Assembly: GCA_004010935.1 (NCBI GenBank)
Contig: CP026511.1
Location: 1,240,001-1,304,000 of the forward strand
Direction of reading: 5' to 3'
DNA: 64,000 nt
Source: Pseudomonadaceae bacterium SI-3
Lineage (GTDB): Bacteria; Pseudomonadota; Gammaproteobacteria; Pseudomonadales; Pseudomonadaceae
The notes below the pieces were generated by a model. That model saw nothing but the letters and a program-made list of their open reading frames with translations, was not told where the DNA came from and did no database searches. A program made the translations under genes and the position numbers. Shown here in pieces: positions 53,870 through 63,475 of the stretch. The number at the start of each line of letters is the position of its first letter. Position 1 is the first letter of the stretch.

Positions 53870-55591
53870 CTAGCCATCAAGGCGATGCACATCGCGAGCG
53901 GCAAGGCTGTGGGGGGCCAAGATGGTTTCGACCACGCCCTTGAGGGCCGCTGCCAATTCTTCCAGCCGGTAAGGTTTGGCCAGCACCTGTACGCCTTCGG
54001 CTTCGGCCGTTTGCTTGATTGCCTCGGCGTAGCCACTGGTGAGCAGAACCGGCACACCGAACTGGCGCGCCCGGATTTCCCGGGCCAGCTCCAGGCCGTT
54101 CATGCCGCCGGGCATCATCACGTCGGAGAACACGACGTCGACTTCCCGCTCATTGGCGAGCGCACCCAGCGCTGCCGCGGCGCTGGCGGCATAGGTCACC
54201 TCATAGCCGAGGTGTTCGAGCATCTCGCCCACCAGTGCGGCCACTTCGTCATCGTCATCAACCAGCAGTACGTTGCCGGCCGAGCGTCGGGCGGGCTCGT
54301 TCACCAGCGGTTGGTCTTTCGCCGGGCTCGGCAAGTTGACCGAGCGCGGCAGCAACATCACCACACTGGTGCCCTGGCCGCACTCGGTATCAATCCATAC
54401 CGTGCCGCCGGATTGCCGCGCGAAGCCGTACACCTGCGCGAGGCCGAGCCCGGATCCCTTGCCGATTTCCTTGGTCGTGAAGAAGGGATCGAAGACCCGA
54501 TTGCGAACATCAGCTGGGATGCCAACGCCGGAATCGATGACCGCCAGGCGAACAAAATCGCCCCGACGACCCAGCACCTGCTCGCCGGGTGCGTTGCAGG
54601 CCTGCAGAAGAATCGAGCCACCTTCAGGCATGGCATCGCGCGCATTGACCGCGAGGTTGAGGATGACCAGCTCGAGTTCGCCTGGATCCACCTCGACGGG
54701 CCATAGGTCTGCTGCAAATTCTTCTTTCACGTGCACATCGCCGCGCAAGCTGCGGTCGAGTAGTTCGCGCATCTGGCTGATCCGCTGAGCCAGGTCGACG
54801 GCTTCCGGCGCCAATGACTGACGGCGGGAAAACGCGAGCAGCTGACGGGTCAGTGCCGAGCCGCGCTGGGCGGCTTGTCGCATGCCGTCCATGAGGCGCT
54901 TGCGGCGCTCCGGATCGGCGCGGCGATCAAGCATGTCGAGCCCGCCAGAGATCACCATCAGCAGGTTGTTGAAGTCGTGGGCGATGCCAACGGTGAGCTG
55001 GCCGATGGCTTCGATCTTCTGCGTTTGCCGCAGGGTTTCTTCGATGTGCGCACGCTCGGCCATCTGCGTGCGCAATTCGAGGTTGGTGCGTTCCAGTTCG
55101 CTGGTGCGCTCCACCACCAGCGCTTCGAGCTCTTGTGAGGCCCGTTCGCGCGCGTCGATCAATGTGCGCACTTCGTACTGGCGCAGGCGACCCCGTACGG
55201 CGGCCTGAATGGCGCTGGTCAGGGTGATGCTCTGCACGGGCCGCTCCAGCAGCGAGACGTTGCGCAGCGCCGCCACCATGCGCTGACGCCAGGCGGCAAC
55301 GGCGGGCTGTTGGTGCTTGCTGGTGAGGACCACGAACGGAAAGTCCGACCAGGGCGGTTGCTGATCGACCCAGTCGGACAAGGCCTGTAGATCATGGCCA
55401 AAAAGGCCTTCTTCGGCGATGAACACCGCCGAGGCATCGGTTTCGGCGCGTTGCAGCACTTCATCGACGCCGTGACAGACCACCGCATCCATGCCGCTGC
55501 GGCGCAGCAGTTCGGCTGTGGCCGGGCCGTCCCGGCCGATGGGGGCGTAGACGACGATCAGCGGATGCTCTGGTTTAGTGGGCGTCGTCAT
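53870..55591 (-). CDS. Hybrid histidine kinase paired with KaiC
   Basis: The 573-residue soluble protein has an N-terminal receiver-like region (1-125) that lacks a clear phospho-acceptor Asp, a coiled coil (about 140-190), a kinase core with H box VGIAHDFNNLLM (His205), N box LNLAVNARDAM, and G boxes DSGVGIP and GSGLGLAQVYGF, and a C-terminal receiver with VDDDDEV and acceptor Asp in VVFSDVMMPGG. It overlaps the KaiC-like gene by 17 bp and is translated after it. There is no sensor domain of a known type, so the KaiC partner or the degenerate receiver may provide the input. Confidence 0.92.
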   Translation of the reverse strand: MTTPTKPEHPLIVVYAPIGRDGPATAELLRRSGMDAVVCHGVDEVLQRAETDASAVFIAEEGLFGHDLQALSDWVDQQPPWSDFPFVVLTSKHQQPAVAAWRQRMVAALRNVSLLERPVQSITLTSAIQAAVRGRLRQYEVRTLIDARERASQELEALVVERTSELERTNLELRTQMAERAHIEETLRQTQKIEAIGQLTVGIAHDFNNLLMVISGGLDMLDRRADPERRKRLMDGMRQAAQRGSALTRQLLAFSRRQSLAPEAVDLAQRISQMRELLDRSLRGDVHVKEEFAADLWPVEVDPGELELVILNLAVNARDAMPEGGSILLQACNAPGEQVLGRRGDFVRLAVIDSGVGIPADVRNRVFDPFFTTKEIGKGSGLGLAQVYGFARQSGGTVWIDTECGQGTSVVMLLPRSVNLPSPAKDQPLVNEPARRSAGNVLLVDDDDEVAALVGEMLEHLGYEVTYAASAAAALGALANEREVDVVFSDVMMPGGMNGLELAREIRARQFGVPVLLTSGYAEAIKQTAEAEGVQVLAKPYRLEELAAALKGVVETILAPHSLAARDVHRLDG

Positions 55592-57101
55592 GCTCGTCTG
55601 TCAGTAGCTGAGTCGCATCACCGGTGTATTCCGGTGTGCCCGATAGAATCCCGCTGAAGTGACTCAGCGGTGGCCCGACCTCGACGCCGGTAGTGCTGAG
55701 CCGGTATTCGCGAACGGTGTTCTCGTGCCGCCCGCTGCGCTTCTTGACCACGGACAAGGCCCTGCGGACGATACCGGCGTGCTCGAAGTAGCGCAGCATG
55801 ATAACCGCATCGCTGAGGTAGCTGATATCGATTGGCGTATCCATTGGTCCCACCAGCCCATGCTGGGCCAGCACCATGATGCTGATGACGCCTTTTTGTC
55901 CCAGGTAGCTCAGCAGCTCGTGCATCTGCAGGATCAGGAAGCGGCCATCCGGCATCGCATGCAGATAGCCGTTGAGGCTGTCCAGGATTACCAACTTCGA
56001 GCCTTGCTCTTCAACGCTGCGACGCACGGCTGCGGTGAATTCACCGGGCGACAACTCAGCCGGGTCAACCTGTTGCAGATGCAGCAGGCCCTGTTCGATC
56101 CAGGGCTCCATGGCAAGCCCTAGCGACCGTCCGCGCGCCAGCAGCGTGGCGATGTTTTCGTCGAAGACGAAGAAGGAGACCTGCTCGCCGCGCTTGCACG
56201 CGGCGACCGCAAAACTCAGTGCCAAGGACGACTTGCCGACGCCCGCTGCCCCGACGAACAGCGCGTTGGTGCCACGCTCCAGACCGCCGCCGAGCATGGT
56301 GTCCAGGGCGGCATTGCCGGATGAGGCCGCCTCGCCAATGTAGCGGGAGTGATGCTCGGCCGCGATCAGACGAGGGAAGATCTGCAACCCGCCTTTGCGG
56401 ATGACGAAGTCGTGATAGCCGCCGCGAAACTGGATGCCGCGCATCTTCACCACGCGCAAACGCCGCCGCTCGGCGCCGTAGTCGATGGCCAGCTGCTCCA
56501 GCATGACCACGCCGTGGGAGATCGAGTGAAGCTGCAGGTCGCCCAGTTCCGAGGTCTGGTCGTCCAGCAGGATCACGGTGCAGCGGCGGGTGGTGAAGAA
56601 GTGCTTGAGTGCCAAAACCTGACGCCGATAGCGCAGCGGGCTTTGCGCCAGCAATCGCATTTCCGAGAGGCTGTCGAAGATCACCCGGGTCGGGTTGGTT
56701 TGTGTCACGCGGTCGAATACTTGCTGAGTGGTCTCGCTCAGCTCCATCTCCGCCGGGTGCAGGACAGTCAGTTCGAGTTCGGGGTCGAGGCTGGCTTCTG
56801 GAGTTACCAGCTCGAACACATCGATGCCTTCGAGCGACCACCCGTGCCGCTTAGCGACCAGTTCCAGTTCTTGCTTAGTTTCCGACAGGGTTACATAAAG
56901 GACCCGTTCGCCCTGACGAACGCCCTCCAGCAGAAATTGCATGGCGATGGTGGTTTTACCGGCGCCTGGGCTGCCTTCGTAGAGGTACATCCTGTTCGGG
57001 TCCAGCCCGCCGCCAAGGATATCGTCCAGGCCTTCGCTGCCGGTGGAAATGCGAGGGAAGTCTTCGTTCGGGTTGAAGGAAGGATCAATGCGATCGGTCA
57101 T
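55575..57101 (-). CDS. KaiC-like double-domain ATPase
   Basis: The 508-residue protein is a tandem RecA-like ATPase of the KaiC family. Walker A motifs are GSPGAGKT (43-50) and GAAGVGKS (284-291); LSETKQE at about 72-78 and VFDENIATL supply the catalytic Glu. Near residue 427 the strand DISYLSDAVIML aligns with the KaiC autophosphorylation site: the Ser equivalent to S431 is kept but T432 becomes Tyr428. No kaiA or kaiB lies nearby; the partner is a hybrid histidine kinase overlapping by 17 bp. In non-cyanobacterial species such KaiC/kinase pairs are linked to stress or light responses, but none of this is settled. AAGGAGTACGGA precedes the ATG. Confidence 0.93.
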   Translation of the reverse strand: MTDRIDPSFNPNEDFPRISTGSEGLDDILGGGLDPNRMYLYEGSPGAGKTTIAMQFLLEGVRQGERVLYVTLSETKQELELVAKRHGWSLEGIDVFELVTPEASLDPELELTVLHPAEMELSETTQQVFDRVTQTNPTRVIFDSLSEMRLLAQSPLRYRRQVLALKHFFTTRRCTVILLDDQTSELGDLQLHSISHGVVMLEQLAIDYGAERRRLRVVKMRGIQFRGGYHDFVIRKGGLQIFPRLIAAEHHSRYIGEAASSGNAALDTMLGGGLERGTNALFVGAAGVGKSSLALSFAVAACKRGEQVSFFVFDENIATLLARGRSLGLAMEPWIEQGLLHLQQVDPAELSPGEFTAAVRRSVEEQGSKLVILDSLNGYLHAMPDGRFLILQMHELLSYLGQKGVISIMVLAQHGLVGPMDTPIDISYLSDAVIMLRYFEHAGIVRRALSVVKKRSGRHENTVREYRLSTTGVEVGPPLSHFSGILSGTPEYTGDATQLLTDEHDDAH

Positions 57102-57562
57102 TCCGTACTCCTTACGCAGGCTTCTGTATGAATGAAGCCGCGTTTGTTGTTCCCGCGTTTGTTGTTCCTGCCGGCCGAGTCCATCAATTCAGAACAAAGG
57201 CCATGCGGAACACGCCCGTAAAGTGCCTATTCGGCGGGTCGGGCTAAAACCCTCTCGAGCAATCGCCAGGGGCATACCGAGCGAGCGTGTTACAGCCGTG
57301 CGGCGGACGATAGCCGAGGGGCGCAGTCAGATATTCCGACTCGTTTTTCCCTGGCCCGTTCCGTGTCAGCCTGTTCACCAGGCGCGCTCAGCCGGTTCTA
57401 TTGCGGGCTTGATAGCCCGCCAGGCCTGGCTTACCGACGTTCCGCTTGTTGCATCGAACAGGCTACTGACGAGGTGACGACGCAACAGGTTGCAACCATT
57501 GACCCTTGGTTCATCTGGTCGGCTGCTCCATGATCAGGCTTTGCCTGCCGCGGGTAACCAGC
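57102..57562. other. Divergent intergenic region
   Basis: No convincing gene is visible. Direct repeats CGCGTTTGTTGTTCC occur twice near 57139-57170. The promoters of the KaiC operon and the ABC1 kinase must lie here; I could not pick hexamers with confidence. Confidence 0.4.
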
Positions 57563-58873
57563 ATGTCTCGTTTCTCTCGCCCATCGGCGTCTGCACTCGG
57601 GCGCTTTCTCAATCTCGGCGGCACCGGCGCACGAATCGCCGGGAACCTGCTGGTGCAGCGCATCACCCCCGGCAAGGCACGTATCGACTGGGCGCCGATC
57701 GGGGCGTTGCTAGGGGATACGCTGGGGCAGATGAAAGGCCCGGTGCTCAAGCTCGGCCAGCAAGCCTCGCAATGGCAGGACGTCCTGCCCCCACCGGTCA
57801 GCGCGGCGTTGTCTCGTCTGCAGAATCAGGTGCCGTCGCTGCCGTTCGCCTCGCTCGAATCACATCTGCAGCGTCGCTATGACGGGCGCTTGTACGAACT
57901 GTTCGACACCATCGAAGCGCAACCCGCCGCGGCGGCGTCCCTGGGGCAGGTGCACCGGGCGCGTGACCAGCAGGGGCGGGCGTTGATCATGAAAATCCAG
58001 TACCCGGGCATCCGCGCCATCTGCGACGCCGACCTGCGTCAGCTGCGCCGGCTGATGCCGCTGGGGCGATTGTTCGGCACGCCATCGGCGCGCCTCGAAT
58101 CCGTGTACCGTGAGTTGCAACGCGGCATCGACCAGGAGCTCGACTACGACGCCGAGCGCCAAAGCCTAGAGTGCTTCCGGCAGCACTTTGCGGATTGGCC
58201 AGGTGTGCATATTCCCTTTGCCGCAACGGAGCTGTGCCGCCCAGGTGTGCTGGTGCTGGAGGAGCGGCCGGGGCGCTCAATGAACGAGGTTGAACAGGCG
58301 CCCGCCGAAATTCGCCAGCAACTGGCCGAAGCCCTGTGCGACTGGCTTGCCGAACAGGCGTTCGGCCTCGGGCAGCTGCACGCCGATCCGCACCCGGGCA
58401 ACCTGGCCTGGACCGAGACGGGGGAGCTGGTGGTCTACGATTTCGGCAGTGTCGTGCCACTGCCGGAGCGTTTGCTGCGCGCTTATGTGCAGATCTTCGA
58501 TGCCCTGCGCGGCCCCTCCAGCGAAGCGTTGGAGGCGGGCTTCCAGGCACTCGGCGGTCGCCAGCCCGGCAGCGCGCCGCCGCATAGTCTGTATCGCCGC
58601 ATCCATCTGCTGCTGCACTCGTTGCTGCAACCGGGCGCGCAATGGGATTTCCGCGGCGCATCGCTGCATCAGCAACTGATCGAGCTTTCGCCGCTGTTGA
58701 TGTCGGCGCTCGGCAGTTTGCAGCCCGCGTCCGGTACGCTGCTGGTCAACCGCACGCTAGAGGGGCATTACTGGAACCTCTACCGACTCGGCGCGTGCCT
58801 GCCGGTGGCCGACCTGCTGGCGAACCATATCGAGCAATGGCGTGCCGGCCTGCAAACCAATAAACCGGGCTAA
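57563..58873 (+). CDS. ABC1/UbiB-family atypical kinase
   Basis: The 436-residue protein belongs to the ABC1/ADCK/UbiB atypical kinases. The family KxGQ motif is in GPVLKLGQQAS (63-66), the Ala-rich loop is PAAAASLGQVHRA, ATP-binding Lys is in IMKIQYPG, and catalytic blocks QLHADPHPGNL and VYDFGSV are intact. Members act in ubiquinone synthesis or lipid handling; this one is shorter than UbiB and lacks its C-terminal membrane helices, so it is a separate paralogue. The frame is open from 57506; ATG 57563 was taken because homology begins there, without a strong ribosome binding site. The next gene is an SDR 61 bp away. Confidence 0.88.
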   Translation: MSRFSRPSASALGRFLNLGGTGARIAGNLLVQRITPGKARIDWAPIGALLGDTLGQMKGPVLKLGQQASQWQDVLPPPVSAALSRLQNQVPSLPFASLESHLQRRYDGRLYELFDTIEAQPAAAASLGQVHRARDQQGRALIMKIQYPGIRAICDADLRQLRRLMPLGRLFGTPSARLESVYRELQRGIDQELDYDAERQSLECFRQHFADWPGVHIPFAATELCRPGVLVLEERPGRSMNEVEQAPAEIRQQLAEALCDWLAEQAFGLGQLHADPHPGNLAWTETGELVVYDFGSVVPLPERLLRAYVQIFDALRGPSSEALEAGFQALGGRQPGSAPPHSLYRRIHLLLHSLLQPGAQWDFRGASLHQQLIELSPLLMSALGSLQPASGTLLVNRTLEGHYWNLYRLGACLPVADLLANHIEQWRAGLQTNKPG

Positions 58874-58934
58874 GCGCTCGATCTGAACTGAGCCCGACCC
58901 ACCCAACCAGGCCGGATCTCGGCCAGAGGCAACC

Positions 58935-59639
58935 ATGATGCATATGGAATCGTTTCCCGAGGGCTATCGCGTGCTGGTCATTGGTGCCTCCGGTGGCATC
59001 GGGGCTGCGCTGGTAGACGCGTTGCGCACGGACCCACGCTGCGCATCAGTAACGGAACTGGGGCGCTCGACTTCGCCGCCGCTGGACTTGTCTGATCCGG
59101 TCAGCATCGAGCAGGCCGCGGCGGAGCTAGCCGGACATGGGCCTTTCCACCTGATCATCAACGCCGCCGGCGTGCTGCACAGCGATGCTTTCATGCCGGA
59201 AAAACGCCTCGCTGACCTCGACCATCAACAGCTACTCGAAACCTTTCAGGTCAACACCTTTGGCCCGGCGCTGCTGCTGCGGTATTTCTCGGGATTGCTC
59301 GACCGTCAGCGGGGCGTGCTGGCGATGCTCTCGGCCAAGGTCGGCAGCATCGGCGACAACCGCCTCGGTGGCTGGTACAGCTATCGTGCCTCCAAGGCCG
59401 CGCTGAACATGCTGATCAAGACCGCCTCCATCGAAATCAAGCGCAGCCAGCCGAATGCCTTACTGCTGGCGTTGCATCCAGGCACGGTCAGCTCGAATCT
59501 ATCCCAGCCCTTCCGCGGCGCCGAGATTGGCCGGCCTGCCGCCGATGCAGCGCATGATCTGCTGCGCGTTATCGACGGGTTGGGACCTGAGGCAAGCGGT
59601 GGGTTTTACGCCTATAGCGGTGAAGCGTTGCCCTGGTAG
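58935..59639 (+). CDS. Short-chain dehydrogenase (CsgA-like)
   Basis: The 234-residue protein is a classical SDR: NAD(P)-binding VIGASGGIGAAL (15-26), NAAGVLHSD, catalytic Ser in LSAKVGSIGDN and Tyr-Lys in YRASKAALNML. The C-terminus HPGTVSSNLSQPFRG is typical of the C-factor/CsgA-like group. The gene is downstream of the ABC1 kinase, likely in one transcript, and CAGAGGCAACC precedes the ATG. The substrate is not known. Confidence 0.9.
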   Translation: MMHMESFPEGYRVLVIGASGGIGAALVDALRTDPRCASVTELGRSTSPPLDLSDPVSIEQAAAELAGHGPFHLIINAAGVLHSDAFMPEKRLADLDHQQLLETFQVNTFGPALLLRYFSGLLDRQRGVLAMLSAKVGSIGDNRLGGWYSYRASKAALNMLIKTASIEIKRSQPNALLLALHPGTVSSNLSQPFRGAEIGRPAADAAHDLLRVIDGLGPEASGGFYAYSGEALPW

Positions 59640-59998
59640 AAGCGGGCGATGAAGTAGGGAGGGCAGGACCGCTGATTTTCAGCTACATAGGGTGTGTCGT
59701 TTCTAATTGCTGGTGGCGCGGCAGCTTGAGGTAACGCGGTTCGACTGATCTTGAACTAAATAGCCTTCAGGAAACGGTTCAACAACCGAGCGCAACGGGA
59801 CTTACGTCGAGCCTTCCGCGAGGGGAAAGTATGCTCGAATAGTCTTCCCTGCCACGGGCCCCTAGCATCTGTCAGGCGCGCTCCCTCTGTTCATGATTTC
59901 ACAATGGGAGTGATGGTCCGTTATGCGTATATTCCATTAAAGAACCGCAGCGCTACGTATGACCCGTGCACACGCGAACATAAGACAGGCTTTGGCAG
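59640..59998. other. Intergenic region before 7TM-DISM gene
   Basis: No gene is visible in these 359 bp. The right end is more AT-rich and should contain the promoter of the diguanylate cyclase gene. No terminator with a T tract was seen for the SDR gene. Confidence 0.4.
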
Positions 59999-61735
59999 AT
60001 GGATCTATATAAGCAGGTATTGTTCGCGTTTATGTTGCTGCTGGCAGCGGCGCAGACACGGGCAGCACCAGAGGTAGTAATTGGCGAGCACCCGATCAAA
60101 CAGACCGATTTTCGGATGGGCTATTTTGTCGATGCCTCGCACAACCTGACGTTTGACCAGGCCAGAGCCCAGCCATTTAACGAAACTGGCAACCGGACCT
60201 CTCTTGGCGCTGATGCAAGGGTCGCCTGGTACCGGCTTATTCTGCGCAACGCATCGGATACGGATCAGAAGCTGTTTATTCACCTTCCGCATGCATACCA
60301 TCTACGCTCAGTTGAAATTTATGAAGAACGGGACGGCCAGCTGCGGCAACGCGAACAGCTTAATATGAACCAAGCTGCTGATTCCGACTTGATGTTTCGC
60401 GGAACTTTAGTTTTCCCGCTGGCGCTTCCCGCGCAGCAGTCCACCACGCTTTACTTGCGCAGCGTATCTTATTCTCACCAATGGTTCGCGATCGATATTT
60501 ATAACGAAAGAGCGTCGCGTCTGGCATTGGTAAGTGTTAATACCGACATCGCTCTTATGGTCGGCATGCTGCTCGCTCTAGTGTTCTACAATGCGCTGCT
60601 GTATTTCGCCACCAGTAACAGAGAGAACATCTACTATTCGCTTTATCTTATCTCTGGGCTGGTCTGGATCGCGCTCTCCTACGGCCTGATTGCCAGCGTG
60701 TTTGATGGGTATGGCGACGCAGTTTTCCAGCTGAACATGTCGCTGATTACGATGCCCATCTTCTTGCTGCTGTTCATGATGTCAATCTTCGAGACGAAGT
60801 TGTTCTACCCCACCGAGCATCGCTTTCTGCAAGCGCTGATTGCGCTCCTGGCGGTCACCTTCATATGGTCCCTTTTTGATATTTCTGCTGCGCTCAAACC
60901 GGCAAGCAGTCTGGCAGCGCTGATGATGCTGGTCACCTTTTCGGTCAGCATCTCGCTGTATCGCAAAGGTCATCCGCTCGTAAAGTATTTCCTGGTTGGC
61001 CACAGCTTCTTCGTACTATTCAATATTCTTGCCGTGCTTACTTATAAAGGCATCCTTTCACCGACCTATGTAAGCAGTCATGGGGTTGGCATCGGTATCG
61101 TGCTCGAAGCGCTGACGCTGGCATTCATCATCTCGCACCGGATCAAGCTGCTAGAGGATATGCGTGCCTCTCAAGAGGATTTGAAAAAGCAGGCGGACAC
61201 TGACCCTCTGACCAAGCTGTATAACCGACGGTACTTCTTTCCAGAATCAGATTACTTACTCAATCTGGCCAGAAGCTCCCGCACTTCGATATCGATCGTG
61301 ACGCTCGATATTGATCATTTCAAACGCATTAACGACTCCCACGGCCACGCCAGTGGCGACCAAGTCATCAGGCACTTGGCGAAAACGCTGAAAGAAGAAA
61401 GTCGCACTATTGACCTGGTTGCTCGTTTGGGCGGCGAGGAGTTTGTCGTTCTGCTGCCAGGGGCTAACCTCATGGAGGCTGGCCAATTTGCCGAGCGCAT
61501 CCGTTGCGCCGTGCAGGCGCTGGAAGTTACGTCCAGCATAGGCGAGAACATTCACGTCACCGTAAGTATCGGTGTCGCAGAGATCGATACCACCCAAGAG
61601 AGCATCGAGTCCGCACTAGCGCGCGCCGACGGGGCGCTGTACGAGGCTAAGGAAAGCGGTCGCAACCGCGTGTGCCAAGCAGAGCCCTCTATGGTTTTTA
61701 GCATCGAAGCGTTGGCTGATCGCGTAAGCGATTGA
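59999..61735 (+). CDS. 7TM-DISM diguanylate cyclase
   Basis: The 578-residue protein has a signal peptide (1-22), a periplasmic 7TMR-DISMED2 carbohydrate-binding-like domain (about 25-175), seven membrane helices (about 180-385), a short coiled coil and a GGDEF domain. The active site reads LGGEEF, the I-site RTID lies five residues before it, and LDIDHFKRINDSHGH is intact, so c-di-GMP synthesis with product inhibition is expected. The periplasmic domain probably senses an extracellular sugar or similar ligand. Gene density and the adjacent WecG-type glycosyltransferase suggest, but do not show, a link with exopolysaccharide. Confidence 0.93.
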   Translation: MDLYKQVLFAFMLLLAAAQTRAAPEVVIGEHPIKQTDFRMGYFVDASHNLTFDQARAQPFNETGNRTSLGADARVAWYRLILRNASDTDQKLFIHLPHAYHLRSVEIYEERDGQLRQREQLNMNQAADSDLMFRGTLVFPLALPAQQSTTLYLRSVSYSHQWFAIDIYNERASRLALVSVNTDIALMVGMLLALVFYNALLYFATSNRENIYYSLYLISGLVWIALSYGLIASVFDGYGDAVFQLNMSLITMPIFLLLFMMSIFETKLFYPTEHRFLQALIALLAVTFIWSLFDISAALKPASSLAALMMLVTFSVSISLYRKGHPLVKYFLVGHSFFVLFNILAVLTYKGILSPTYVSSHGVGIGIVLEALTLAFIISHRIKLLEDMRASQEDLKKQADTDPLTKLYNRRYFFPESDYLLNLARSSRTSISIVTLDIDHFKRINDSHGHASGDQVIRHLAKTLKEESRTIDLVARLGGEEFVVLLPGANLMEAGQFAERIRCAVQALEVTSSIGENIHVTVSIGVAEIDTTQESIESALARADGALYEAKESGRNRVCQAEPSMVFSIEALADRVSD

Positions 61736-62235
61736 ACCGATTGGTGTGCCCGTTGTGACCCAGCCGCCTGACCATCGGCGGGACGGATTGGACAACTCTA
61801 CTATATAGCCATATGGGTGGGTCTTGCCTGCCGCGCATCGCTGCTGATGCGCTGCGGCATCGCATAGGATCCCGTGACGACCTGATGCGGTTGTTCCTCT
61901 GCGACTACCTCTCCCTCACGCCAGTGCCATTGCCCAGGTGCTCGATTCCACACGGCGTTGCGTTGCGAGCTGGCCGAGCACTGTCCCCATCCTCAGTGAT
62001 CCGACACAGCTGCCGAATCGACCGCAAATGCGTGTCAGACGGCAGCGCTGCAGGTTGATCGCCACGGACGCGTCAAAGCCAGCTGTTCGCCGTCCGGTTC
62101 CTCGCCGCTTGGCTCGAACCTCTGCGTTCGATCGGGTTCAGTTTAAGAACCATGCAAGCTTCAGCGGCGTTTAATGCTGGCAGAGCTTGAACGCACCCGT
62201 ATGCGATGCCCTATGTCTGACGAGGAGACAGCGTT
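61736..62235. other. Unassigned 500-bp gap
   Basis: No convincing gene is visible. Short frames are present but lack ribosome binding sites and family similarity, so it may be a decayed gene or a long leader of the glycosyltransferase gene. Confidence 0.4.
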
Positions 62236-63024
62236 TTGCAAAAGCTTTTGGGACCCAAGGAGCCCCATGCAGACGAGCGACCGTCCAGTTGCAACAGACA
62301 AAGCACAGTAAGAGGGTTCGATATCGAGTTCTATGACGGATCGAATGCTGAGCTCATCGCCCACATCATCGAGGCGAGCAACCGCGAGTTCAGTTATATC
62401 GTCACCCCTAACGTCAACCATGTGGTCCGGCTCGAAGACGATCCCGAACTGCGCCGCGCCTATGCCAACGCCAGCCACAGGATTTGCGACAGCCAGGTGT
62501 TGAAAGGCTTGATGACGCTGCTGCGCATCCCTGTCCCCGACGTTATCCCCGGCAGCGACCTGACCGGGGAACTGATGTGCATCGCCGAGGCGAAGAAGTG
62601 GCGGGTAACGGTGATTGGCAGCGACGCATCGGACATACGAACGATGCGCCTGCTATACCCGAATGTGACCTTTTTCCATCACACCCCGCCCATGGGCTTC
62701 GACGACAACCCGCAGGACGTTCAGACGTGCATGGACTTCGTCATCGGTCATCCTGCCGAGCTCGTGGTACTTGCCGTAGGTTGCCCACGTCAGGAAGTTC
62801 TGGGGCGACTGATTCGAGCAGATGGTCGAGCACGAGGGGTCGGACTGTGCGTCGGGGCGTCAATCGACTTCCTCTCCGGCAAGGTTAAGCGAGCGCCGAG
62901 ATGGATGCAGCGCATGTCGCTCGAATGGTTGCACCGTATGTGCACCGAACCGCGACGCCTGGCAAAGCGCTACGCCAAAGATGCGGTTCGCATCATGCCT
63001 ATCGTGTACCGGCAATTTCGGTGA
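62236..63024 (+). CDS. WecG/TagA/CpsF-family glycosyltransferase
   Basis: The 262-residue protein matches glycosyltransferase family 26 (WecG, TagA, CpsF), which adds ManNAc, ManNAcA or glucose to lipid-linked sugars. Signature blocks are TPNVNHVVRLEDDPELRRAY, ICDSQ with Asp85, WRVTVIGSDASD, VVLAVGCPRQEVLG, and VGASIDFLSGKVKRAPRWMQ (read in part). The start is TTG 62236 behind GAGGAG with 8-nt spacing. No other polysaccharide genes are close; in pseudomonads such orphans may act in EPS or O-antigen-like synthesis. The first 25 residues look disordered, so a later start is possible. Confidence 0.88.
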   Translation: MQKLLGPKEPHADERPSSCNRQSTVRGFDIEFYDGSNAELIAHIIEASNREFSYIVTPNVNHVVRLEDDPELRRAYANASHRICDSQVLKGLMTLLRIPVPDVIPGSDLTGELMCIAEAKKWRVTVIGSDASDIRTMRLLYPNVTFFHHTPPMGFDDNPQDVQTCMDFVIGHPAELVVLAVGCPRQEVLGRLIRADGRARGVGLCVGASIDFLSGKVKRAPRWMQRMSLEWLHRMCTEPRRLAKRYAKDAVRIMPIVYRQFR

Positions 63025-63475
63025 TGGCCGGAGCGTGACGGCCGTCGTTCCCTTTTACGACTGCCGTCCGACCCGACGCTGTCGTTGATCGGGTTGTAAT
63101 CGAAAGAATTTCGCCAGCCCAACCCATGACGGCGCTGCCGCCGCCCACCCTCAATCGGGATAGGTCTACCGAGTAACGCACATCCCGACGAGCGGCGAGA
63201 TATTGGCGTTACTAAATTGACTTGCGTCAGGGGTGGCTGAGGCTCAAACCGAAAAAATACCGCCCGTCAAAAACGGATTCCACGCAGCCTGTTCGGCATG
63301 CGTCGGCCTCTGTATTGGGCATCCACGAAAAGCTTCTGAGCATCTACTAAAAGCTTCGACCGCCCAAACAGACATAAAAACCGCTCTCAAGCATCGGAAG
63401 CATTGCATCCCGGTGCAGCGGAGCGAGAAATGCCCATGCCTGCGCCGCTCCGTGAAAACGGAGCATGAGGTTCCT
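63025..63475. other. Intergenic region before NIT-domain gene
   Basis: No gene is visible. It contains the near repeats AAAAGCTTCTGAGCATCTACT / TAAAAGCTTCGACC around 63328-63361 (given in part) and a perfect hairpin at 63447-63464. Confidence 0.4.
63447..63464 (+). promoter_or_regulatory. Hairpin with GAAA loop before NIT-domain gene
   Basis: GCTCCGT-GAAA-ACGGAGC is a perfect 7-bp stem with a GNRA-type loop, ending 2 nt before the GAGG ribosome binding site at 63467-63470. It may affect translation or message stability. Confidence 0.5.
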
